From positions 1-5,302 of the forward strand of contig JAFAGX010000637.1 in NCBI GenBank assembly GCA_019237515.1: 5,302 nucleotides of DNA. The letters are read 5' to 3'. The notes under the pieces are model-generated. The model saw only the letters and a program-made list of their open reading frames with translations, did no database searches and was not told the DNA's origin. The stretch is from Acidobacteriaceae bacterium (lineage in GTDB: Bacteria; Acidobacteriota; Terriglobia; Terriglobales; SbA1). Positions 1-5,087 of this stretch are shown in pieces; the stretch's first letter is position 1; the number at the start of each line of letters is the position of its first letter. A program made the translations under genes and the position numbers.

Positions 1-3
1 AAT

Positions 4-34
4 CATGTGATCGCGTTTTAGCGAAATTCACGTG
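4..34 (+). other. Bulged stem-loop at the left edge, upstream of yggS
   Basis: CATGTGA (4-10) pairs with TCACGTG (28-34), six Watson-Crick pairs and one G-T. TCGC (11-14) then pairs with GCGA (21-24) around a 6-base loop, leaving a 3-base bulge at 25-27. No T-run follows, so it is not a classical intrinsic terminator. It may be the end of an upstream gene's transcript or part of the yggS leader. The pairing is visible; any function is inference. Confidence 0.4.
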
Positions 35-35
35 A

Positions 36-74
36 GGACAGGCGCCCTTGCCTGTCCGACCGAGCCAAGCTCGG
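36..74 (+). repeat. Two adjacent perfect hairpins, REP-like element
   Basis: GGACAGGC (36-43) and GCCTGTCC (50-57) form a perfect 8-bp stem with a 6-base loop. Two bases later CCGAGC (60-65) and GCTCGG (69-74) form a perfect 6-bp stem with a 3-base loop. Compact GC-rich palindromes of this kind between genes resemble the dispersed REP-like palindromes of acidobacterial genomes (from memory, not searched). The second hairpin ends 33 bases before the yggS ATG. The first shares the 8-mer CTTGCCTG with the palindrome at 5009-5026. Confidence 0.5.
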
Positions 75-107
75 CAGAATCTGAGCTCCGTTTTCAAGTC
101 GTTCTCG

Positions 108-818
108 ATGAGCATAGGCGAAAACATATCGCGAATTCGCGAACGCATAGCCGCCGCCGCAAATCGGGCAAAGCGCAATCCGGCGGAAATTGCCTTAATG
201 GCAGTAACAAAGACTTTTCCGCCGGAATCCATCCGCGATGCGTATGAGGCCGGCCTTCGACTGTTTGGCGAGAATCGCGTTCAGGAATTCGCCGGCAAGG
301 CTGAGCAATTACGCGATCTGCGCGGTGCCGAATGGCACATGATCGGCCACCTGCAATCCAATAAAGCCGCAAAGGCAGCGGAACTGTTCGCCGCCATCGA
401 TTCCGTGGAGTCCCTTCGCCTTGGTCAGAAGCTGGATGCAGCCGCCCAACAACTGGGGAAGCAGCTCCCAGTCCTGATCGAGATCAATATTGGAGGCGAA
501 TCCGCAAAAAGTGGAATGCAGCCGCAATCCAGAGAACTGGAAGAACTGCTGCAATCGGCGGCCGACCTGAAGCATCTCGAGATTCGAGGATTGATGACTG
601 TTCCGCCATTCACCGAAAATCCAGAACAGGCTCGGCCATACTTCCGCAAGCTTCGCCTGCTGCGTGACGATATTGCGCTACGCGGGGTTCCAGGCATCAG
701 TATGGACGTGCTCTCGATGGGCATGTCGCACGACTTTGAAGTCGCCATCGAAGAGGGATCGACGTGCGTGCGACTGGGGACGGCAATTTTTGGAGAGAGA
801 CCGCAAATACAGAAGTAA
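108..818 (+). CDS. yggS: YggS/PLPBP family pyridoxal phosphate homeostasis protein
   Basis: A 236-residue protein of the usual length for the YggS/PROSC family, which binds PLP in a single TIM-barrel domain related to the alanine racemase N-terminal domain. It has no known enzyme activity and is thought to buffer cytoplasmic vitamin B6 and affect amino-acid balance. Visible family marks are the PLP lysine in AVTKTF (K35), FGENRVQE (53-60), WHMIGHLQSNK (76-86), the IEINIGGE strand, GLMTVPP, and near the C-terminus LSMGMSHDFEVAIEEGST followed by VRLGTAIFGER, the phosphate-binding region. I chose ATG 108 because MSIGENISRIRERI matches the usual N-terminus. The frame is open back to a TTG at 48, but that lies inside the upstream hairpin. 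No strong Shine-Dalgarno sequence is visible. It is first in the plus-strand series, 95 bases ahead of yggU. Confidence 0.95.
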   Translation: MSIGENISRIRERIAAAANRAKRNPAEIALMAVTKTFPPESIRDAYEAGLRLFGENRVQEFAGKAEQLRDLRGAEWHMIGHLQSNKAAKAAELFAAIDSVESLRLGQKLDAAAQQLGKQLPVLIEINIGGESAKSGMQPQSRELEELLQSAADLKHLEIRGLMTVPPFTENPEQARPYFRKLRLLRDDIALRGVPGISMDVLSMGMSHDFEVAIEEGSTCVRLGTAIFGERPQIQK

Positions 819-831
819 ATGCAAGAATGTT

Positions 832-880
832 CCCCTGTGTTCTCTGTGGTGAGAGAGAATCATCGAGGTCACAGAGGATC
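832..880. repeat. Degenerate CTCTGTG/CACAGAG inverted repeat
   Basis: CTCTGTG (842-848) and its exact complement CACAGAG (870-876) lie in inverted orientation 21 bases apart. A further CTGTG copy sits at 835-839, giving a text that resembles the CTCTGTG/CACAGAG dispersed intergenic repeats I recall from several bacterial phyla. It fills most of the yggS-yggU gap. The arms are seen directly; membership of a dispersed family is recollection. It could instead be a weak attenuator-like hairpin, but no T-run follows. Confidence 0.4.
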
Positions 881-913
881 AAAGGAAAAAATCTACAAGC
901 TTTTGTTTTCCGC

Positions 914-1219
914 ATGATTCCTCTGCACGAAACACCCGCGGGCGTCACCATTGCGGTCAAGATCCAGCCGCGAGCGAAGAAAAACGCACTCATCGGTGTT
1001 GTTGGAGACGCGCTCAAACTGGCCTTAACCGCTCCCCCTGTTGATGGCCGGGCAAATCAAGCTTGCGTCGAATTCTTTTCAGACCTTCTGCACCTGCCAC
1101 GCTCTTCCATTACCATTGTTTCCGGCCAGACCAGCCGCCGGAAGGTCATTCGCGTGGCGGAGGTCTCCATGGAGCTGGTAAAAACGACTCTCGAGAGTCT
1201 CGTGTCATCCGACAAGTAA
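914..1219 (+). CDS. yggU: DUF167 (YggU/UPF0235) family protein
   Basis: A 101-residue protein matching the small alpha/beta DUF167 family, whose biochemical role is not established. The family core is clear: VKIQPRAKKNALIGV near residues 14-28, LKLALTAPPVDGRANQA, and VSGQTSRRKVIRV near residues 71-83. These correspond to the conserved ApPvdGkAN and GxxSRxK motifs. The frame is open back to a GTG at 764, but that would overlap yggS by 55 bases and add a low-complexity stretch coded by the intergenic repeat, so ATG 914 is the better start. It has no obvious Shine-Dalgarno. DUF167 genes often lie near yggS and yggT; no yggT is present here. The AlkD-like gene starts 7 bases after its stop. Confidence 0.9.
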   Translation: MIPLHETPAGVTIAVKIQPRAKKNALIGVVGDALKLALTAPPVDGRANQACVEFFSDLLHLPRSSITIVSGQTSRRKVIRVAEVSMELVKTTLESLVSSDK

Positions 1220-1226
1220 AGCTCGC

Positions 1227-1952
1227 ATGCCCAGGCGCCGAATCAAGCCCACCTATATCGCCGCTCATATCCGCCGTGTGCTCAAAGACGGCGGCTCCGC
1301 TCCCCACGCGGAAGAGGTGCAGAGGTTCTTCAAGGAAGAAATTAAATCTCGGGGCTGGTACACCGGAGAACTTCGTAAAGTTGCCGTCCGCTTTCGGCGA
1401 ACCATTGTCAAAGAGCTTGGCCTGCCTTTCCTTCTCAAGGTGGGCGATCAGCTTTTCAATGGCCAGTGTTTGGAAGAAAAAACCTTCACCGTCCTAATGC
1501 TGGAGAAGGTTGTCACTCAGCTTGATGATCCCGAATTCCGATTATTCGAGTCCTGGTTGTCGCGCATCAGCAACTGGGCGGATCACGACGGTCTGGTCCA
1601 TTACCTGATCGCACCCATGATTGTCATGAAACCAGCGCGAGCGAAGTGCGTGTTCCGCTGGGCGAAGTCGCGCGATCGATGGCATCGTCGTGCCGCCTGC
1701 GTCGCGTTAATTCAGGGCACGCGCCGGAAGATGTTTTTGGCCGAGATCAAACGGCTATCGAACGCCCTTTTATTGGATGACGATGATATGGTGCAAAAGG
1801 GTCTGGGCTGGCTGCTGCGCGAAACAGCTAAGGCGAATCCCAGCCGGACGATTCCTTATCTTTTGTCCATCCGCAACCGTGCGCCACGACTGGTGCTGCG
1901 AACGGCATGCGAGACACTGCCGCCGGCCACTCAACTAAGAGTTTTAGCGTGA
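1227..1952 (+). CDS. AlkD-like DNA alkylation repair protein (HEAT-like fold)
   Basis: A 241-residue protein, typical in length for the DNA_alkylation (AlkC/AlkD) family of DNA glycosylases, which remove N3- and N7-alkylated purines using a curved stack of HEAT-like helical repeats. The best evidence is ISNWADHDGL: W117 and D121 have the W-x3-D spacing of the AlkD catalytic pair (W109 and D113 in Bacillus cereus AlkD). Next comes FRWAKSRDRWHRRAACVAL, where R154 or R155 would match the DNA-contacting R148. VQKGLGWLLRETAKANP near residues 195-211 is also typical of the family. The basic N-terminus MPRRRIKPTY suits DNA binding. It probably acts in the cytoplasm on chromosomal DNA. It starts 7 bases after yggU, which suggests co-transcription, although the pairing of these functions is not an obvious pathway. 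No LexA- or Ada-type site was recognised. Confidence 0.82.
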   Translation: MPRRRIKPTYIAAHIRRVLKDGGSAPHAEEVQRFFKEEIKSRGWYTGELRKVAVRFRRTIVKELGLPFLLKVGDQLFNGQCLEEKTFTVLMLEKVVTQLDDPEFRLFESWLSRISNWADHDGLVHYLIAPMIVMKPARAKCVFRWAKSRDRWHRRAACVALIQGTRRKMFLAEIKRLSNALLLDDDDMVQKGLGWLLRETAKANPSRTIPYLLSIRNRAPRLVLRTACETLPPATQLRVLA

Positions 1953-1971
1953 CCGCCACGACTTCGTGCAA

Positions 1972-2001
1972 TTCGCCCAAATCCTCGCTCTTGTTTAGAA
2001 T
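1972..2001 (+). promoter_or_regulatory. Candidate sigma-70-type promoter for the M24 peptidase gene
   Basis: TAGAAT (1996-2001) is a good -10 match (5 of 6). An 18-base spacer separates it from a weak -35-like TTCGCC (1972-1977). Transcription would start near 2008, only about 6 bases before the ATG at 2014. No Shine-Dalgarno is seen, so the mRNA may be nearly leaderless. The 61-base gap after the AlkD-like gene is consistent with a new transcription unit. This is prediction only. Confidence 0.35.
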
Positions 2002-2013
2002 AGAAGTTCACGC

Positions 2014-3180
2014 ATGAATTTACCTGCCATTCAATCGGCTCTGCGCGAGCGCAACATCGACGCCTGGCTTTTCTATGATCATCACCATCGCGACCCCATT
2101 GCCTATCGTGTGCTTGGGCTGCCAAATGGGCAGATGGTCACGAGGCGCTGGTATTACCTGATCCCCGCCCAAGGCGAACCGCTGAAGTTAGTTCATAAAA
2201 TCGAAGCCGGCCATCTGGATTCCCTTCCCGGTGAGAAATTGCAGTATTCGGCGTGGCAGGAACTCTTCGATCAGATCAAACGGATGCTCGCACCCTATCG
2301 CGACATCGCCATGCAATATTCGCCCAACAATTTGATCTTCTATGTCTCTATGGTCGACGCTGGCACGGTGGAACTGGTGCGTGGCCTCGGCAAAAACATC
2401 ATCAGTTCAGGCGATCTCGTCGCGCAATTCGAGGCAACGTTAACTGACAAGCAGATCAAGACCCATTTCGAGGCGCGCGACAAGATTGATGCCATTACCG
2501 CAGCGGCTTTTCAGGAGATCGGCAGGCGAGTGCGCAATGGCGGCACAAATGAATACCAGATGCAGCAGTGGATTCTGGAGGCATTCCAGCGCGAAAACCT
2601 GGTTACTGACGATCCTCCGGTGGTTGCAGTAAATCGTAACAGCGGAAATCCGCATTACGAACCGAGGTCAGAAAAATCGTCCCCGATCCAAGAAGGCGAT
2701 TTCGTTCTTCTCGATATCTGGGCTAAGCAGAACACACCCGAGGCCATGTACTACGACATTACATGGACCGGATTTGTGGGCCGCACTCCATCCGCGCGCA
2801 TGAATGAAATTTTCACGGTCGTACGCAATGCGCGGGATTCCGGCGTCAAAAAAGTTCAGGAAGCCATTTCAGCCGGGACCGCGATCGCGGGATGGGAAGT
2901 CGACCGCGTGGTTCGCGAGCAGATCAAGCAAGCTGGGTTCGGCGATTACTTTATTCATCGTACGGGACACTCCATCGGCTCTGAGGTGCATGCGAACGGC
3001 GCCAACATGGATGATCTCGAAATTCACGACGAGCGCCGAATCCTGCCTAATTCCTGTTTTTCGATTGAGCCCGGTATTTATTTGCCGGAATTCGGCGTGC
3101 GCAGCGAGGTCAACGTCCTGGTGCGCCCCCATAGCGCCGAGGTTACAGGTAAAATCCAAAGAGAGCTTGTGATCATCTGA
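2014..3180 (+). CDS. M24 family metallopeptidase (Xaa-Pro aminopeptidase/prolidase-like)
   Basis: A 388-residue protein with a creatinase-like N-terminal domain (about 1-145) and a C-terminal pita-bread metallopeptidase domain (about 150-388). All five expected metal ligands are present: D234 in VLLDIWAK, D248 in YYDITWTG, H319 in HRTGHSIG, E352 in FSIEPGIY and E365 in VRSEVNVLV. H214 (NPHYEP) and H315 match the usual substrate-binding histidines. It should therefore be an active di-metal peptidase that cleaves at Xaa-Pro or related bonds. No signal peptide is seen, so it is likely cytoplasmic. Whether it is aminopeptidase P, prolidase or a relative with another substrate cannot be told from sequence alone. 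Start ATG 2014 gives a natural N-terminus (MNLPAIQSALRERNIDAWL). Its TGA directly abuts the next ATG, which implies coupled translation with the membrane protein. Confidence 0.92.
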   Translation: MNLPAIQSALRERNIDAWLFYDHHHRDPIAYRVLGLPNGQMVTRRWYYLIPAQGEPLKLVHKIEAGHLDSLPGEKLQYSAWQELFDQIKRMLAPYRDIAMQYSPNNLIFYVSMVDAGTVELVRGLGKNIISSGDLVAQFEATLTDKQIKTHFEARDKIDAITAAAFQEIGRRVRNGGTNEYQMQQWILEAFQRENLVTDDPPVVAVNRNSGNPHYEPRSEKSSPIQEGDFVLLDIWAKQNTPEAMYYDITWTGFVGRTPSARMNEIFTVVRNARDSGVKKVQEAISAGTAIAGWEVDRVVREQIKQAGFGDYFIHRTGHSIGSEVHANGANMDDLEIHDERRILPNSCFSIEPGIYLPEFGVRSEVNVLVRPHSAEVTGKIQRELVII

Positions 3181-3615
3181 ATGGCGAATTCATCCACCAC
3201 CAAAGATAACGCGGTCGCGGCGGCGAGCAAAACACCCGAACAGACGATCACCATGATGTCGGTGATCGCGCCGGCAATCGGCTGGCTCATTCCTGGGGCC
3301 GGGCACTTGATTCAAAAGCGCTGGATTCGCGGATTTTTGCTGATGTTTTCGATCGTCATCATGTTTGTGCTTGGCCTCTTGATGCAGGGTCATGTCTATC
3401 AGCCTAATGGCGGGGACATTCTCGATATTTTGGGCTTTGTCGGCGACTTCGGTGCAGGCGGTCTATACATTTTGAGCCAAGCCATGAGTTGGGGGCAGAG
3501 CATCATTTCGCACGCAACGGCGGATTACGGAACCAAATATCTCATCGTTGCCGGCCTGCTGAATTTCATCAGTGTTGCGGACGCTTATCACATCGCGATT
3601 GGAAAAAAGCCGTGA
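3181..3615 (+). CDS. Small multi-pass membrane protein, DUF6677-like
   Basis: A 144-residue protein with a polar N-terminal tail (1-22) and about four hydrophobic segments near residues 24-43, 49-68, 82-101 and 120-140. The stretch GWLIPGAGHLIQKRWIRG (34-51) is a turn-like motif between the first two helices. It resembles the PGAGhxyxgrwxrG pattern of TM2/DUF5683-type membrane proteins and of the acidobacterial DUF6677 family, my best guess at identity. The function is unknown. The ATG begins on the base after the M24 stop codon, and the stop overlaps the next start (GTGA). Translation probably depends on ribosomes arriving from upstream, since no clear Shine-Dalgarno is seen. It could be a partner or accessory of the peptidase or the next small protein, but only gene position supports that. 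Confidence 0.8.
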   Translation: MANSSTTKDNAVAAASKTPEQTITMMSVIAPAIGWLIPGAGHLIQKRWIRGFLLMFSIVIMFVLGLLMQGHVYQPNGGDILDILGFVGDFGAGGLYILSQAMSWGQSIISHATADYGTKYLIVAGLLNFISVADAYHIAIGKKP

Positions 3616-3794
3616 CCTTGGCGCTCTCCCATTTCAGTTCTGCCTTATTGTTCGCCGTGTTCGCTTCCGTTGTATTCGGCATCACCCAGCGCAACACCTC
3701 TCGCGACCAGATCCGCTATGGCTTGTACTGCTTCGCGATGTTTGCCGGAGGAGTACTTCTTGCAGGTTGGGTGATGTGGATCCTGAGACGCTGA
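3612..3794 (+). CDS. 60-residue membrane protein with two predicted helices
   Basis: This short gene starts at GTG 3612, inside the end of the preceding gene (GTGA, 4-base overlap), the classic arrangement for translational coupling. The product has two hydrophobic segments, about residues 8-24 (FSSALLFAVFASVVFGI) and 38-58 (LYCFAMFAGGVLLAGWVMWI), joined by a charged loop (QRNTSRDQIRYG) and ending in RR. By the positive-inside rule the basic loop and tail cannot both be on the same side in a simple two-helix hairpin, so topology is uncertain. I do not recognise a named family. Even hydrophobic pattern, the overlap and the position right after the DUF6677-like gene argue that it is real. The frame also continues upstream within the preceding gene, but those starts would overlap it heavily. 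Confidence 0.7.
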   Translation: MTLALSHFSSALLFAVFASVVFGITQRNTSRDQIRYGLYCFAMFAGGVLLAGWVMWILRR

Positions 3795-3799
3795 CGCGC

Positions 3800-3907
3800 A
3801 ATTAGCATTTGGCGCTTGGCAGTTAGCGAGAACCATAATTTCGGGCCGTCCCAAACACCTTCCGGCTTTTGAACCAGATGATAAGTGCCAAATGCCAATG
3901 GCCACTG
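3800..3907. repeat. Heptamer-array inverted repeat element A (between convergent genes)
   Basis: The left arm (3802-3829) is four tandem heptamers of consensus TTRGCNN, for example TTAGCAT and TTGGCGC. The right arm (3880-3907) carries the same type of heptamers on the opposite strand (GCCAAAT, GCCAATG). Segment 3801-3820 can pair with 3880-3899, with two mismatches and two G-T pairs, around a 59-base unique core. The element starts 5 bases after one stop codon and ends 4 bases before the opposing stop codon, so it occupies the whole 117-base convergent gap. It could act as a two-way terminator, although there is no T-run of the standard type. The same design recurs at 4963-5087. Confidence 0.6.
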
Positions 3908-3911
3908 ATTG

Positions 3912-4880
3912 CTACCCTTCCCACACAAATGCGTCGAACACCCGCTTCGTTTCAAAACCCAGCCGAAGATAAAGATCAACGGCGCGGTGGTTGGCCTCGG
4001 TCACTGTCAATGAGAGCAGAGAGAATTTTCTTTGGCGAAGATTGGCACCGGTACAGGCCATCAAACTCTCTCCGATTCGCAATGTACGGTACTCAGGCAG
4101 AACGCAAACCTGCGTGACGTGCCCGACGTCATGGCGCACGCGCGAACATAAAATGAGCCCGACCACTGCCCGAGAAGGCTTGTGCACAGCTACAAACGAT
4201 GACTCCGGATCAAAGGTGCCACAGCCAGGAAACCGCACGATGTTATTAAGGAATCGCAGGGACCCGCTGAGTGTCCGATATTGATCGTTAATCTCGGAAT
4301 CCACGTGGCCGCGATAGGCGTTCGTGATGATCGCAGCGGCAGTTTGGTAGTCCTGCTCCGACCAGCGGCGTATTTCAAATTCCGCTTGTGCGGGAGTGGG
4401 CGCAGCCTTCGCCAGTGATTGCACCATGAAAAGCCGAGGATGCCGGCTGAACCCTTGCTCGATGAACGGCTGCGCCACCGCCTTTGCCTCATGCAGCAAT
4501 AATTGGGCTTCAACCCGATGGATGCCAGGCGATTGTTGCAGAGTCTCGATGACGTGCATCACCAAACGGGATTCGACCTCGTTCACACTACCCGGTTGCC
4601 GCCCGTTAGCTACAAACAGGTCGCCGATGACTCCTTTGTTCCCTTCATACACAAAAAACGCATAGCCAAAGACGCGCCCGCGGTCGATGGCAGCATACCC
4701 CGGCAAGATTTTGGCATCCACATAGCGCAGGATCATGTCCGCTGACCCGGTGTAGTCCCAAGAAAGCAGGCGAGACCACACCTCGATTTCGGATTCAAGC
4801 AAGGGACGCAGATCTACGGACGAGAAATGCCTGAGATCGAGAATCTCCACCCGGGGCTCCCGCAGGGCGACAGCAGCCAT
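3912..4880 (-). CDS. Tandem GNAT-domain N-acetyltransferase
   Basis: A 322-residue protein that appears to hold two GNAT folds. The N-terminal one (about 11-155) shows a strand pattern around GYAFFVYEGNKGVIGDLFVA and ends with QPFIEQGFSRHPRLFM. The C-terminal one (about 168-319) shows HVTQVCVLPEYRTLRIGESLM (254-274, acetyl-CoA loop region) and LTVTEANHRAVDLYLRLGFE (291-310), the usual final helix and strand. The expected family role is transfer of an acetyl or acyl group from CoA to an amine; the substrate is unknown. In the acetyl-CoA loop the usual R-x-x-G-x-G reads R-T-L-R-I-G, so the first glycine is missing. Start ATG 4880 is chosen because a strong AGGAGG lies 5 bases upstream; the open frame continues to a TTG at 4937, which has no such signal. 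It is convergent with the plus-strand genes and flanked on both sides by heptamer elements. Confidence 0.85.
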   Translation of the reverse strand: MAAVALREPRVEILDLRHFSSVDLRPLLESEIEVWSRLLSWDYTGSADMILRYVDAKILPGYAAIDRGRVFGYAFFVYEGNKGVIGDLFVANGRQPGSVNEVESRLVMHVIETLQQSPGIHRVEAQLLLHEAKAVAQPFIEQGFSRHPRLFMVQSLAKAAPTPAQAEFEIRRWSEQDYQTAAAIITNAYRGHVDSEINDQYRTLSGSLRFLNNIVRFPGCGTFDPESSFVAVHKPSRAVVGLILCSRVRHDVGHVTQVCVLPEYRTLRIGESLMACTGANLRQRKFSLLSLTVTEANHRAVDLYLRLGFETKRVFDAFVWEG

Positions 4881-4884
4881 TGCG

Positions 4885-4891
4885 CCCTCCT
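4885..4891 (-). promoter_or_regulatory. Strong ribosome binding site that fixes the GNAT start
   Basis: On the minus strand AGGAGGG (4891 down to 4885) lies 4 bases before the ATG at 4880, or 5 if counted from the AGGAGG core. It is the clearest Shine-Dalgarno in the window and decides between the internal ATG and the upstream TTG at 4937. Confidence 0.8.
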
Positions 4892-4908
4892 GTTGAGACG
4901 CAAAAGGG

Positions 4909-4937
4909 AGTGTAGTTGCTTTGATGGCCCGAGGCAA
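4909..4937 (-). promoter_or_regulatory. Candidate promoter for the GNAT gene
   Basis: On the minus strand TTGCCT (4937-4932) and TACACT (4914-4909) are separated by exactly 17 bases. Each matches the sigma-70 consensus at 4 of 6 positions. The transcript would begin near 4902, giving a leader of about 20 bases that contains the AGGAGG site. If correct, the upstream TTG start would lie in the -35 box and not be transcribed. Prediction only. Confidence 0.4.
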
Positions 4938-4962
4938 ACCGCGAGAATATGAACCGGCAACA

Positions 4963-5087
4963 ACCAGCTCTCAGCATTCAGCCATCAGCATCCAGTAAAT
5001 GAAAATCACAGGCAAGGACTTGCCTGGAAGCGGGAGGGCACAACAAAGCCTATTGTGATGGTTGGGTGCTGAGTGCTGGATGCTGAG
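4963..5087. repeat. Heptamer-array inverted repeat element B (upstream of GNAT)
   Basis: The left arm (4964-4998) is about five tandem heptamers of consensus YCAGCNN, for example TCAGCAT and TCAGCCA. The right arm (5067-5087) is three heptamers on the opposite strand: TGCTGAG, TGCTGGA, TGCTGAG. Segment 4970-4995 matches the reverse complement of 5062-5087 at 21 of 26 positions. The core contains a perfect palindrome at 5009-5026. The right arm lies inside the coding sequence of the minus-strand glycosyltransferase fragment; the left arm ends 26 bases upstream of the GNAT -35 box. Design and consensus agree with element A. Confidence 0.6.
5009..5026. repeat. Perfect palindrome in the core of element B
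   Basis: CAGGCAAG (5009-5016) and CTTGCCTG (5019-5026) are exact complements with a 2-base gap. As RNA the innermost pairs would open to make the loop. The 8-mer CTTGCCTG also occurs at 47-54 in the hairpin before yggS, which suggests a common REP-like family. No T-run follows on either strand, so I do not call it a terminator. Confidence 0.5.

Noticed and set aside
48..107. 20-residue N-terminal extension of YggS from a TTG at 48
   Set aside because: The TTG lies in the loop and right arm of a hairpin, the added residues do not look like the family, and ATG 108 begins the canonical N-terminus.
764..913. 50-residue extension of the DUF167 protein from GTG 764
   Set aside because: It overlaps the end of yggS and would be translated from repeat-like spacer; the family match begins after ATG 914.
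1227..1952. AlkD-like gene as a broken or inactive copy
   Set aside because: The frame is complete at normal family length, and W117, D121 and the RR pair expected for activity are present.
2869..3159. Minus-strand open frames inside the M24 gene and similar ones inside yggS and GNAT
   Set aside because: They lie opposite well-supported genes with conserved motifs, and their translations show no recognisable domain.
3845..3868. Intrinsic terminator in the core of element A
   Set aside because: Only a weak 4-bp GCCG/CGGC pairing is seen and no proper T-run follows; the outer heptamer stem is the better structure.
4881..4937. 19-residue extension of the GNAT protein from TTG 4937
   Set aside because: No ribosome site precedes it, it coincides with a candidate -35 box, and a strong AGGAGG serves ATG 4880.
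4963..5087. CRISPR array
   Set aside because: Units are 7 bases with no spacers and are arranged as inverted arms; no cas genes are present.
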